Source: UBA7672 sp038326205 (GTDB lineage Bacteria > Pseudomonadota > Alphaproteobacteria > Caulobacterales > Hyphomonadaceae). From it: a stretch of DNA of 26,595 bases. Below the pieces are notes generated by a model. That model was not told the origin of the DNA, searched no databases, and saw only the letters and a program-made list of their open reading frames with translations. Location: assembly GCA_038326205.1 (NCBI GenBank), contig JBBQJV010000060.1:1-26595 (forward strand). The letters are read 5' to 3'. How positions within the stretch are numbered: position 1 is the first letter of the stretch; each line of letters opens with the position of its first letter. The position numbers and the translations under genes are program-made. This document shows positions 7,047-15,884 of this stretch, piece by piece.

Positions 7047-9344
7047 TCAGAGCTTCAGCTTTTTCGTCGCGATCGACACGTCGCCCATCTGGATGCGAAC
7101 GGCCGTATCCGGCCGTGCGTCGGCAAGCGATCTGGCGTCGTCCGGCAGGCGTGTCCAGAAGCCCTGCACCAGCCACGGCTTCGGCTCGCTCTTGTCCTCG
7201 GCGGAACGCGGCGCGAGCGTGACGTCCAGCGTCGCGCCATTTGCTGCCCGGCCCATGACATCAGCGATGTAGGCTTCGGCCGGACCGGCGCGCAAAGCGT
7301 ACTGGGCGCCGCCGAACCCCACCGCGATCGGGTTTGCGGCGCCCGGAATGCGCAGGCGCACCTGCCGCGCGTCAGGCGCCGTCATCTGCAGGCGAATAGT
7401 TCGTTTGCCGTCCTCTGCTGTCGTGTCGGATATGACCGTCGCGTCGACCTTGCCGGGAGGCGTGAAAGCAATGGCCCGGCTCGCGAGGTTGGGCGCGCCA
7501 CCGGGAGGCGATGCGTTCTCGCCCACCGTCAGCTGATCTCTCACTGCCTGCGGCAAGGAGCCCGCGCGCACTCCCGCAAACACCGCAGCCTTGCTTTCAT
7601 CGAGATCGTAGTGCGCCGTGAAGTTCAATGCCAGCGGTCGTTCGACCGTGTAGGCGGGCAAGGCGATTGTCGTGACGATCGCGATCAGGGCTACAGCCCC
7701 CAGACCCACGGCCACTTTGAGTTTTCCGCTCGCGATGCCGCCGATGAGGCCGAGCATGGGCGCTAGCACTATCGCTTCCACAACGCCGAACATCGCAGCG
7801 AGGCTGAGCCCCATCATCACGTCGAGCAGGTGGATCATCGGGAAAAAGACCAGCGCGAGCACGGCGCTGGCAATGCCGTAGAAGATCAGCTGATAGCGCG
7901 GGAACAGCCATGCCGCGCCGCCTACGAGCACAAAGACAATACCGGGAATGAGGAAGATCATCGCGAAACCCGCGACGGCGATAGAGAGCCCCATGCCGAC
8001 GACCAGGAACCAGAACCAGCCGGACGCATAGATCGCCTCGCGCTTCGATTGAGGAGCGAGCGAGGCGAGGCCGGCGCCACCGAGGAGTGCGGTGACGGCA
8101 AAGACCGCCATGTTGAGGCCTTGTGGATAGGCGGTCCAGAAGCCTGCTTCGGGGCGGATGAGTGAAAGCAGCTGTTGAAGCGCAAAAGCCACAAGGCCCG
8201 ACGCGACAATGAATGCGGGCGGGAAGGCGAACGCGCGCCAGTCGAGCTTCTGCCAGCCGCCGTCGCGCGTCGGCCGCACCAGCATCATCGCCGAAATGCC
8301 GAAGCACAGGCCGAGCAGGACAAGCGCGAAGACCTGCGGCAGCGCGATGAAGAAACGCGAACCAACATCGGCATAGGCAATCTCCTTCCCCGCGTTGTCA
8401 GCACTCCAGTCGCTCGCGACGAAGGCGCGTGTCGCGCCCAGGGCTTGATCGCCCATGTGCTGCACGCTGGCGCGATTGAGATGCGCGAGATCGTCGTGAT
8501 TGGTGTGATAGAAATCCAGTCCGTCCGAAATCGCGATGTTGATGCCGTTGAAGCCGGCATTGATGTGGATGGTGAGGTCGGTCGAGTTCGGCAGCAGCTC
8601 ATAGACCGCCGTCATCATCGAATTGGAGAACGGCCGCGCACCATTTTTCGCCCAGTCGCCGACGACGCCGGCATTGGGATGGCCCGTCTCAAACATTAGG
8701 GCCGGGCCGCGCACGCCCCGCGCTTCAAGGTTGATAATGCGGCCGATCTTGAAGGGGTAGTCCGCCTGATGGTCAACGAAAGCCTGAGCTCCGAGAAGGC
8801 CGGCCTCCTCCCCGTCGGTGAGCAGGAAAACCACGGGCCGCGTCGGCCGCTGTTGCTTTAGGTGATGCGCAACCTCCAGCCAGACCGCAACGCCGATACC
8901 ATCATCCCCGAAGCCGGGGCTGGCATCGACGCTGTCATAATGTGCGCTTAGCACGATGGCTGGACCTTCGGTCGGGCCTGCGGTGAAGAAGATGTTCTGG
9001 ATGAACGCGCAGCGTGCAACCGTGCCTGACAGCGACTGGCACACATTGGCGGCGCGAATCTCGGGTGAATACCCAAGCGTGCGGATCTCCTGCATCAGGC
9101 GCGCGCGCGTCTCGTCTAAAGCCGCAGAATCGACCGGGTGAGGCGTGCCATCGAGAACGCGGCTCAACCGCGTTATGGCGCGCTCTGCGTCGAACTGCTC
9201 TGCCGTATTGCTGTTGCGAACCGGGTCAAGCTCAAGCGGCAGAGCGCGAAAGAAAAAGACCAAAAACAGGACGGCGAATACGCCCAGCGCCCAGGGCGCT
9301 GCCGTCTTCATCTTTGCAACAGCCGAAGGTTCTGTCGTGTTCAC
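7047..9344 (-). CDS. M28 family membrane zinc peptidase
   Basis: A 765-aa M28-family metallopeptidase with a multi-spanning membrane domain, similar in plan to Fxna/ER-metallopeptidase-type M28 proteins. One N-terminal helix (about 17-33) is followed by an extracytoplasmic catalytic domain: SAHYDSVDASPGFGDDG supplies zinc ligand His135 and bridging Asp147, TDGEEAG supplies catalytic Glu179 and ligand Glu180, and FYHTNHDD supplies the last His. From about residue 335 there are 8 or so hydrophobic helices, then a C-terminal soluble beta-rich domain of about 200 aa. The start is GTG at 9344 with AGGGGCGG upstream. An ATG at 9311 is an alternative but lacks a ribosome site. It lies 49 bases downstream of the CLC gene on the same strand, so co-transcription is plausible. 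It probably removes N-terminal residues from periplasmic peptides. Confidence 0.9.
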   Translation of the reverse strand: MNTTEPSAVAKMKTAAPWALGVFAVLFLVFFFRALPLELDPVRNSNTAEQFDAERAITRLSRVLDGTPHPVDSAALDETRARLMQEIRTLGYSPEIRAANVCQSLSGTVARCAFIQNIFFTAGPTEGPAIVLSAHYDSVDASPGFGDDGIGVAVWLEVAHHLKQQRPTRPVVFLLTDGEEAGLLGAQAFVDHQADYPFKIGRIINLEARGVRGPALMFETGHPNAGVVGDWAKNGARPFSNSMMTAVYELLPNSTDLTIHINAGFNGINIAISDGLDFYHTNHDDLAHLNRASVQHMGDQALGATRAFVASDWSADNAGKEIAYADVGSRFFIALPQVFALVLLGLCFGISAMMLVRPTRDGGWQKLDWRAFAFPPAFIVASGLVAFALQQLLSLIRPEAGFWTAYPQGLNMAVFAVTALLGGAGLASLAPQSKREAIYASGWFWFLVVGMGLSIAVAGFAMIFLIPGIVFVLVGGAAWLFPRYQLIFYGIASAVLALVFFPMIHLLDVMMGLSLAAMFGVVEAIVLAPMLGLIGGIASGKLKVAVGLGAVALIAIVTTIALPAYTVERPLALNFTAHYDLDESKAAVFAGVRAGSLPQAVRDQLTVGENASPPGGAPNLASRAIAFTPPGKVDATVISDTTAEDGKRTIRLQMTAPDARQVRLRIPGAANPIAVGFGGAQYALRAGPAEAYIADVMGRAANGATLDVTLAPRSAEDKSEPKPWLVQGFWTRLPDDARSLADARPDTAVRIQMGDVSIATKKLKL

Positions 9345-9393
9345 GTGCCGCCCCTGTGACTACACCGCCTGGGACGATAGGAGACGTTGCGCC

Positions 9394-10743
9394 TCAGCGC
9401 CAGCGTAGCGTCTGGCTGGTCTCGTCGGCAGGGAGCGGGGCGAGCCTGCGGGCGACCATGCAGGCAATGAAGCAGCAGAACATGCTGGTGGCGCCGACCG
9501 CCGTCGAGCCCGAGAGTTCAAGCACAAGTATGGTCGCGGCGAAGGGCGAATCCGACAGGACGGCCAGGCAGACCGCCATCCCGACCAGACCCATGAAAGC
9601 TTGTGGCGCGGGTATTCCCAGCACTGCTCCAGCCAATGCTCCCAACGCGGCGCCGAGCATTGCGCCGACATAGAGTGAGGGGGAGACAGCGCCTCCGCCC
9701 CAACGGAAGGCAAATGTAACGCCAGTCGCAGCGATCTTCGCAAGGGCGAGGACTGGCAAGAGCTCGGCCCCGTAGTTTCCGTTGAGCCCCGACGCGAGCG
9801 GCTCATAGCCGATGCCAAGCACCTGCGGGAAAGCCAGCGCTATGACGCCGAGCATCAGGCCGCCGGGCAGCGGCAACAGCCACAGGGGAATTCTCAATCG
9901 ACCGGCTGTCGCTGCTGCGAAAATCGGCGCGCGCGTCCAGGCGACATTGCATGCATAGGCCGCAGCGATCAGGATCGGCAGGGCAATAATCGCCGCCAGA
10001 TGCGCCTGCACAGGCACCTCTCCCGGTGAGGGGATCGCGATAACGGGGCGTCCCCCCATCAGCCACATCGACATCAGCCATCCGACGGCCGCCGCAATCG
10101 CAACCGGACCGAGCGCGGACAGGCGCTGGCGGCGCAGGATGAGTTCGCGCGCCAGAAACACGCCAGCGATGGGCGCGTGCAGGGATGCACCGATCGCGGC
10201 CGCAACGCCCATTCCGATCAGCACACGGCGCGATGGAACGTCGAGGCCAAGCAGGCGTCCGTGCAGCACCGCCACTGTCGCGCCGAGGTGAGCGGCCGGC
10301 TCTTCGCGGCCGGCGCTGCCGCCCCAAGCGAGCGAGACGACGGCCGTGATAGCTGACAGGAAACCGTCGCGCAGCGTCATCGTGGTCGCGCGGATCGAGC
10401 CGCGCAGGCGACGGTTCTGAACCACGTCCTGCAGGCCGAACGTGCGCGGAGATGGCCCCCATCCCAACGACATGCCGACGCGCAACAGCAGGCAGATCAG
10501 CGCGCCGCCGACCATCGGCGCGATCAGACGGTTCCACCACGGCATATCCACGATGCGCGAGGCGAGGCGTCCAGGCGAGCTGCCATAGGCAATGAACTGG
10601 CCGTAAGACACCAGGCCGTGCAGGAGGAAGATCACGAGGCCGACGAGCGCGCCGACCAGAGCGGCAATCGCCCATATGTAAAGGGCGCCACGCTTGGGGC
10701 GGCTGATGATTTCGCCAGCTGGAACAACAATTTCACGCGACAT
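9394..10743 (-). CDS. CLC-type chloride channel/antiporter without CBS domains
   Basis: Integral membrane protein of 449 aa in the voltage-gated chloride channel (CLC) family. Hydrophobic helices span almost the entire length, and the chain stops shortly after the last helices, so there is no C-terminal CBS pair. Recognisable family sequences: GGSAGREEP (141-149), the position of GKEGP/GREGP with gating Glu147 retained, followed by AAHLGA; GVFLARE (the GVLFALE-type region); and GGGAVSPSLYVGAMLGAALG for the third signature. The GSGIP loop is not intact: GPSPRTFGLQDV stands in its place. The Gly after the gating Glu is also replaced by Glu. Both changes bear on ion selectivity. The gene is divergent from the lipoprotein gene at 10928, and the M28 gene follows it. 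Family confident; transported ion uncertain. Confidence 0.9.
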   Translation of the reverse strand: MSREIVVPAGEIISRPKRGALYIWAIAALVGALVGLVIFLLHGLVSYGQFIAYGSSPGRLASRIVDMPWWNRLIAPMVGGALICLLLRVGMSLGWGPSPRTFGLQDVVQNRRLRGSIRATTMTLRDGFLSAITAVVSLAWGGSAGREEPAAHLGATVAVLHGRLLGLDVPSRRVLIGMGVAAAIGASLHAPIAGVFLARELILRRQRLSALGPVAIAAAVGWLMSMWLMGGRPVIAIPSPGEVPVQAHLAAIIALPILIAAAYACNVAWTRAPIFAAATAGRLRIPLWLLPLPGGLMLGVIALAFPQVLGIGYEPLASGLNGNYGAELLPVLALAKIAATGVTFAFRWGGGAVSPSLYVGAMLGAALGALAGAVLGIPAPQAFMGLVGMAVCLAVLSDSPFAATILVLELSGSTAVGATSMFCCFIACMVARRLAPLPADETSQTLRWR

Positions 10744-10856
10744 TCAATCCGACCTTCTGGGGCCGTTCGCGACAGGGTCAAGCGATTGCAAGCAAGGGTG
10801 GATAAAAATTCAGTGTTTCATTACATTTTCTGATCGTCAGTTCGCTGACGAGATGA

Positions 10857-10891
10857 CTGTCACCGGCCTTGTGCGGCGCCCGCTGTGACAG
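10857..10891. promoter_or_regulatory. Inverted repeat between the divergent CLC and lipoprotein genes
   Basis: CTGTCAC (10857-10863) and GTGACAG (10885-10891) are exact inverted copies, with arm starts 28 bases apart, inside the 184-base divergent intergenic region. A second small hairpin with a TTCG loop lies at 10834-10851. Arms of this size and spacing could bind a dimeric regulator. No family is assigned. Confidence 0.3.
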
Positions 10892-10927
10892 CACTCTGCC
10901 CACGACTTAACTAGCGGGAACAAGCGA

Positions 10928-11629
10928 ATGCGCACTATTCTGACCGTCGGCGCGGTTCTGGCGTCAGCACTTGGGGTCCTTGCCGCCTGTGGAGGCGATG
11001 ATGCCGCGGCGCCCATTCCCGCTGCGACGACCGAAGCGTCTGGCCCAATGGAGAATATGGCGGAGGCGGAGGCGGCGGCGGCGGCGGCGGTAGGGTTTGT
11101 GCTCACCTGTGGCGCTCCGTTCACGCGTGATGCGACGCCAGCGACCCTCGCGGCGGCTTTCGGCCGGGAGAATGTCATTCCCGAGACCATTGATGGACCG
11201 GAGGGCGAGCCGATGAACGTCACGGCGATCTATCCGAGTGATCCGGAACGGCGGATCGAGGTGAGCTTCGCCAACGAGGAAGAGCGGACGGACCTTGTTG
11301 CGGTCACGGTGCGCGATCACGCCTCTCTCTGGAAAGGTCAAGGCGGCTATTCATTCGGCGATGGCATCGCGGCGGTCGAGCAGGCCAATGGCGCTCCGTT
11401 CGCGGTCTCCGGATTTGGATGGGATTATGGCGGCTTCGTCACCGACTGGAAGGGTGGGAAGCTGAAGGTGGCGGGCGGTTGTGCGACGACCGTTCGCTTC
11501 GCATCGGAAGCCACCGACATTGCTCCAACGATCATGGGCGATGGCGTCAATCCGATGTCGAATGATCCGGCGGTCCGCAAGGCGCAGCCGAAGGTCTCGC
11601 TCTTCGGCATCGGATGGGCGACAAAGTAG
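10928..11629 (+). CDS. Lipoprotein of unknown function
   Basis: I do not recognise the mature part of this 233-aa protein. The N-terminus is a lipoprotein signal: MRTI, a hydrophobic stretch and the lipobox VLAAC with the modified Cys at residue 21, followed by a flexible Gly/Asp/Ala/Pro linker. An Ala-rich run (EAEAAAAAA, about residues 47-55) is encoded by a GGC/GCG trinucleotide tract. The rest looks like a compact soluble domain with a conserved-looking CGAPFTRDATPATLAAAFG segment and a Trp/Gly-rich part near FGWDYGGFVTDW. The next gene begins within 25 bases of its stop, so the two are probably one transcript. The ribosome site is poor (GCGGGAAC). Confidence 0.75.
   Translation: MRTILTVGAVLASALGVLAACGGDDAAAPIPAATTEASGPMENMAEAEAAAAAAVGFVLTCGAPFTRDATPATLAAAFGRENVIPETIDGPEGEPMNVTAIYPSDPERRIEVSFANEEERTDLVAVTVRDHASLWKGQGGYSFGDGIAAVEQANGAPFAVSGFGWDYGGFVTDWKGGKLKVAGGCATTVRFASEATDIAPTIMGDGVNPMSNDPAVRKAQPKVSLFGIGWATK
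11071..11090 (+). repeat. GGC trinucleotide microsatellite
   Basis: Six uninterrupted GGC units plus two bases, continuing a looser GGAGGC run. The tract encodes poly-alanine inside the lipoprotein. Slippage would change only the length of the Ala linker, without a frameshift. Confidence 0.8.
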
Positions 11630-11653
11630 ATGCGTGAGAACTGGGGCGTACGT

Positions 11654-12652
11654 ATGAATCTGAACCGCAGGCAGGTTGCTGCCGGACTCCTAAGCGCAGG
11701 ACTGGGCGGAAGTCTTGCGCTGACTGCATGCGCGACGGCCACAAGCAAACCAGCCAGTCCCGCACCGCGTCTTGTCTTTCTCGGACAGGCGAAGGTGTTC
11801 GCGCTCGATCCCGCCAGTGGCGCCGTGACGACGCTCGTCGATCACGCGCCAACCGACGGCTCGCGCGCCACGGGCGTCAATGACGGCATCGCAGTCCATA
11901 CGGCGACGGGTCAGATTTTCTGGACGAACATGGGACGTGCGGCCGATCGCGACGGTTACATCATGCGCTGCGAGGCCGATGGCTCTGGCGCCATGACGAT
12001 CGTGACGCCGGGCGGCACGTTCACGCCGAAACAGCTGAAGATCGATGAGACGGCGGGCAAGCTTTATTGGTCCGACCGCGAAGGCATGGCAATCCAGCGG
12101 TGCAACCTCGACGGCGCCAACATCGAAACGCTGGTGACGACCGGCAGCGCGAAATTCAATGTCGGCGACCAGACCCGCTGGTGCGTCGGCATTGCGATCG
12201 ATCCTGCGCGCGGTCATATCTACTGGAGCCAGAAGGGCGGCGACAATGCAGGTCAAGGCCTCATCCGTCGCGCCGACATGGCCATGCCGCGTGGTTCCAC
12301 GCCGACCAACCGGCGCGACATGGTCACGCTGTTCTCGCGCCTGCCCGAGCCCATCGATCTTGATCTCGATCTCAAGACGCGCACGCTTTACTGGAGCGAT
12401 CGCGGCGACAACACGATTTCACGGGCGCCGATGGACCCGGCTGCGGGTTTCGATCCGGCGACGCGGCTTGATCGCAAGGTGCTGGTCACCGGCCTCAAGG
12501 AAGCAATCGGCGTGGCGCTCGACCTCCCACGCAACCGCATGGCCTACACCTCGCTAGGCGGTGAAGTGGGCATTGCGCAGCTCGACGGTTCGGGTGCGAG
12601 CATCGTGCACATGACGGGTGGAATGCTGACGGGCATCTGTTGGTCGATTTGA
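11654..12652 (+). CDS. Exported YWTD-repeat (LDL-receptor-like) beta-propeller protein
   Basis: A 332-aa exported six-bladed beta-propeller of the YWTD/LDL-receptor-repeat type. Repeats are visible as IFWTNMG, LYWSDREG, IYWSQKGG and LYWSDRGD, each followed by an IxRxxxDG-type strand (CNLDGANIETLV for example). The N-terminus NRRQVAAGLLSAGLGG resembles a Tat signal. It also has a lipobox-like LTAC, so the protein may be a Tat-exported lipoprotein. An earlier in-frame ATG sits at 11630, directly after the previous stop. I prefer 11654 because GGGGCG precedes it and the twin-arginine region then starts four residues in. It probably binds a protein or glycan ligand; no catalytic motif was seen. 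Likely co-transcribed with the lipoprotein gene. Confidence 0.82.
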   Translation: MNLNRRQVAAGLLSAGLGGSLALTACATATSKPASPAPRLVFLGQAKVFALDPASGAVTTLVDHAPTDGSRATGVNDGIAVHTATGQIFWTNMGRAADRDGYIMRCEADGSGAMTIVTPGGTFTPKQLKIDETAGKLYWSDREGMAIQRCNLDGANIETLVTTGSAKFNVGDQTRWCVGIAIDPARGHIYWSQKGGDNAGQGLIRRADMAMPRGSTPTNRRDMVTLFSRLPEPIDLDLDLKTRTLYWSDRGDNTISRAPMDPAAGFDPATRLDRKVLVTGLKEAIGVALDLPRNRMAYTSLGGEVGIAQLDGSGASIVHMTGGMLTGICWSI

Positions 12653-12874
12653 AGCACCCTATCGATCGTTCCAACGCGCGCGAGTCTCCGGCGTTTGTTC
12701 GCGTTTCGACCTTCCGTGCATGACATTCTAAGCGTAATCCCTTACCGCGAGCCGCGTTACGGCCTTGCGCTTCACCTTCGACAGAGTAGGAACGGCGTGT
12801 CGAGTCGTCGACGCTGTGGGGGGCGTTGTTGCGTTAGGCGGCCCGTTTGCGCTAGGAGCAGGTTCCAGCACGAC

Positions 12875-13321
12875 ATGACCCCGATCCAGCAAGATCTGCG
12901 GCCACGTACATACGCATCGATCGAGTTGTTCCTCGACATGCTCCATGCCGTGCGAACGCTGGTCGACATCGATCTTGAAAGTATCGCGATTTATGTCTGC
13001 GTGGCAGAAGCGACGATACGGCCCGTCGTGGCCGATCCCGGGCGCGTGGCGGAACTCGCCGACAAGGTTGTTGCGCCAGAAGAGCTGCGCGGCTCGATCA
13101 CCATGCTGCTGGCGTCCGACCGGCTGGGCATGCCGCGCGAGACAGTGCGCCGCAAGGTGAAACAGCTCATCAAGCACGGCCTGCTGTATCAAGACGACAA
13201 GGGCCGCGTGCGGTCCACGCCGAACTTCCACGAGCCGAAGATGGGCGAATGCGTGAAGGCCTTTGGCGATGCCGTGCGCCGTTATCACGAGCGTCTCGCT
13301 TTGTACGGCATCAACGATTAG
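12875..13321 (+). CDS. Small winged-helix protein, probable transcriptional regulator
   Basis: A 148-aa protein with a helical N-terminal half and a winged-helix DNA-binding segment at about residues 75-118. The recognition helix reads LGMPRETVRRKVKQLIKHGL and is followed by a wing (LYQDDKGRVRSTP). This resembles the helix-turn-helix of Crp/GntR-like regulators, but no effector domain is seen. The open frame runs upstream to 12695, where the sequence is Arg/Cys-rich with non-coding character. The ATG at 12875 is therefore chosen, with AGGAGCAGG upstream at a rather long spacing. It stands alone between the propeller gene and the M20 peptidase gene, both on the same strand, and might regulate either. 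Family not identified. Confidence 0.65.
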   Translation: MTPIQQDLRPRTYASIELFLDMLHAVRTLVDIDLESIAIYVCVAEATIRPVVADPGRVAELADKVVAPEELRGSITMLLASDRLGMPRETVRRKVKQLIKHGLLYQDDKGRVRSTPNFHEPKMGECVKAFGDAVRRYHERLALYGIND

Positions 13322-13412
13322 TCCGGACAGGCGCGCCTACATTGTGCCGGCGGAAGGATTGGGCCAAGGATCTCTTGATGGCCGCTCCGCGGCCGGATGA
13401 TCGGAGACATTG

Positions 13413-14831
13413 ATGCGCAAGGCTTCACTTACAGTTCTTTTCGGTTGCGCAGCCCTGATCTCGGCACTGGTTCCAACGCTTGCGGTGGCGCAACAGGGCG
13501 CCAACGGCCGCGCCGCATTCCGCGCGATCTACAAGGAACTGGTCGAGATCGATTCTTCGCCCACGACTGGGTCCTGCACCAAGCTCGCCGTCGCGGCCGA
13601 GACGCGGCTGAAGGCGGCAGGCTTCGCAGGCGCCGACGTGCAGGTGATCGTGCCCAAGGATCGGCCCGACGATGGCAATGTGGTTGCGACCATCCGGGCG
13701 ACAAATGCGACAAAGAAAGGCGTGTTGTTGCTGGCCCATATCGATGTGGTCGACGCCAAGCGCGAGGACTGGGAGCGCGATCCCTTCAAGCTATTTGAAG
13801 AGGACGGATATTTTTACGGACGCGGATCGTCCGACGACAAATCGATGGCGGCCGTTTTTCTCGACCTGATGATCCGTCTGAAGCAGGAGCGGAAATTTAA
13901 GCCGTCGCGCGACGTGGTGATGGCGCTGACGTGTGGGGAGGAGACCTCGAACCGCATCAACGGCGTCGACTACCTGCTGACCAACCACAAGGATCTGCTC
14001 GACGTGGCGTTTGCCATCAACGAGGGCGGCGGCGGCCTGTTGTCGGACGCTGGCAAGCCGCTGGTGTTCCAGATGCAGGCCGGAGAAAAAATCCACCAAG
14101 TCTACACGCTCGAAGTCACCAATCCTGGCGGACACTCATCGCGTCCACTGCCTGACAATGCGATTTACCGGCTGATGGCCGCGGCTGACAAGGTGTCCAG
14201 TCTGACGTTCCCGGTGCAGGTGAACCCCGTGGTGCGCGAGTATTTCCGCACGACCGGCCCGATACTCGGCGGCGACATCGGCAAGGCGATGTCAGCGGTT
14301 GCGAAGAATCCGGATGACAAGGCGGCGCTCGCCGCTCTACTGGCTGATCCGAGCTATAATGCGTCGCTGCATACGACCTGCGTTGCAACGCAGCTCGAAG
14401 CGGGCCATGCGCCCAACGCCCTGCCGCAACGGGCAACTGCGACGCTGTCGTGTCGCGTGATGCAGGGGACGACGCCCGAACAGGTCCAGCAGGTACTGGA
14501 GTTGGTCGTTGCTGATCCGCAGGTCAAGGTTGCGATTGTGAAACGTCGCGAGGGCTCTTCAGCGCCGCCTCTGACGGACGAGGTGATGGGTCCGGTCCGT
14601 GCGCAGGTTGCAAAGCAATGGCCCGGCGTTCCGATCGCGCCGATGATGGTTGCGGGCGCAACCGACGGCCGCTTCCTGATGAATGCGGGCATTCCGACCT
14701 ACGGCATGAGCGGCATGTTTGGAAAAAGCGGCGAGTTCAACGCGCACGGCCTCAACGAGAAAATCCGTGTGCAGTCGCTGTACGAAGGCCGCGACTTTCT
14801 TGAAGGCGTGGTGCGGGCCTACGTGAAGTAG
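13413..14831 (+). CDS. M20/M25/M40 family exported metallopeptidase
   Basis: Exported zinc exopeptidase of the M20 family, 472 aa. The signal peptide is MRKASLTVLFG... ending AVAQQ near residue 28. Metal and catalytic residues are all visible: His109 and Asp111 in LLLAHIDVV, bridging Asp141 in GRGSSDDKS, Glu176/Glu177 in CGEET, Glu204 in NEGGGG and the last His in EFNAHGL. The dimerisation (lid) domain occupies about residues 215-340 (NPGGHSSRP begins it). The ATG at 13413 has CGGAGA just upstream; a TTG one codon earlier is in frame but unneeded. It is convergent with the minus-strand gene at 14856, with 24 bases between the stops. Expected substrates are short peptides or N-acyl amino acids. 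Confidence 0.93.
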   Translation: MRKASLTVLFGCAALISALVPTLAVAQQGANGRAAFRAIYKELVEIDSSPTTGSCTKLAVAAETRLKAAGFAGADVQVIVPKDRPDDGNVVATIRATNATKKGVLLLAHIDVVDAKREDWERDPFKLFEEDGYFYGRGSSDDKSMAAVFLDLMIRLKQERKFKPSRDVVMALTCGEETSNRINGVDYLLTNHKDLLDVAFAINEGGGGLLSDAGKPLVFQMQAGEKIHQVYTLEVTNPGGHSSRPLPDNAIYRLMAAADKVSSLTFPVQVNPVVREYFRTTGPILGGDIGKAMSAVAKNPDDKAALAALLADPSYNASLHTTCVATQLEAGHAPNALPQRATATLSCRVMQGTTPEQVQQVLELVVADPQVKVAIVKRREGSSAPPLTDEVMGPVRAQVAKQWPGVPIAPMMVAGATDGRFLMNAGIPTYGMSGMFGKSGEFNAHGLNEKIRVQSLYEGRDFLEGVVRAYVK

Positions 14832-14855
14832 CCGAGGTGAGATCGGAGCCAGGCG

Positions 14856-15857
14856 CTATTTTCCGGCTTTCTCTTCCAGAATACGCGCGCCTTGCAGGAT
14901 GCCATGCAGGGCGTGGTTTCCTTCATGGCAGGCGTATTCATAGACGGGCCCACGCGATGGTACGAACACCATCTCGCCCTTCCACGGCTGGGTATAGAAG
15001 CCGGGATCGTTGATCTCGAACGCGTAGGTCAGCTCGTCAGCCCCGGTTCGGGTGAAGCGCTCGGTGACCACGGCCTGCTCGGAGAGATAGACCGGCTCAT
15101 AGTTGCCGTGCCAGCGGTTCCAGTTCTTCGTTTCCACCACCAGCGTGTCGCCATCCCAGTGACCCACACTATCGCCCAGCCATTGGCTCAGAGCCTCAGG
15201 CTTGTGATCCTCGTCGATCCGGATGACCCGCGCGTCGTGCATCATCTCCACCTCGATCATGACACTCCTCGGCGTCTGCACGATCTGGTACGTGTTGTTG
15301 TAAATATTGTTCAGCATGGGCGGTCCGCCCGAGCCGCGCGACCCGATCAGGCAACGGTCGGCGGGGTTCATGCCTTCGGGGCCGTCCTCGTTGCGCTTAG
15401 CCAGAATTGCGGCGATGCGCGTCTTGCCAGCATCCGAGATCGGCATCTTTCCGTCGGTCGGCTCCGTGATCCAGGACGAGCGGGCCTCGCCGTTGACGAC
15501 GCCCACCTTCATGCCGCGATCAAGCCAGAAAGCATTGAAGCCTCCGACATTGGCGCCGGCGGTCGGCGCGCCTTCATTGGGATTGGTGCGGGTGTTGGCG
15601 GCGACTTCCTGCTGGGCGCGCGCCTGTTCCATCTGTGCAACCTGTGCGGCGTCAAGAACAAGTGGCAAGGACGCGCTGGAGCGTTCCAGCGTCGTCATGC
15701 TGGTATTGGTCCACATGCCCTGCAAGTCTGGCTTGCCGTCGGGCGTGCGCGGGGGGACGTAGGCTTGTGCGAAGGCGGCCGGTGCAAAGGCAATCGGCGC
15801 GACCAGAAGTCCGGCCATGATGCAGGCTGCTGCAAGTCTGGTGCAGAAAGATCTCAT
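14856..15857 (-). CDS. Conserved secreted protein of unknown function
   Basis: A 333-aa exported protein with a signal peptide cleaved after AAFAQ near residue 31. The mature N-terminus has the PRTPDGKPDLQGMW segment that I know from a family of uncharacterised secreted proteins common in Acidobacteria and Alphaproteobacteria. Other family-like segments are GDSVGHWDGDTLVVETKNWN and, at the C-terminus, YEYACHEGNHALHGIL. No enzyme motif is certain. The CHEGNH segment could bind metal or heme-like ligands, but that is only a guess. It lies 27 bases downstream of the M19 dipeptidase gene on the same strand, so they are probably co-transcribed. That hints at a role in periplasmic degradation. Confidence 0.8.
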   Translation of the reverse strand: MRSFCTRLAAACIMAGLLVAPIAFAPAAFAQAYVPPRTPDGKPDLQGMWTNTSMTTLERSSASLPLVLDAAQVAQMEQARAQQEVAANTRTNPNEGAPTAGANVGGFNAFWLDRGMKVGVVNGEARSSWITEPTDGKMPISDAGKTRIAAILAKRNEDGPEGMNPADRCLIGSRGSGGPPMLNNIYNNTYQIVQTPRSVMIEVEMMHDARVIRIDEDHKPEALSQWLGDSVGHWDGDTLVVETKNWNRWHGNYEPVYLSEQAVVTERFTRTGADELTYAFEINDPGFYTQPWKGEMVFVPSRGPVYEYACHEGNHALHGILQGARILEEKAGK

Positions 15858-15884
15858 ATGACCGTGTCTCCGCGCGAGATCATG

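Noticed and set aside
9803..10675. 290-codon open frame on the minus strand
   Set aside because: Overlaps the CLC gene in another frame on the same strand; the product is Arg/Pro-rich and has no membrane pattern.
12695..12874. N-terminal extension of the winged-helix protein
   Set aside because: The extra 60 residues are Arg/Cys-rich, have no ribosome site and look like non-coding DNA read in frame.
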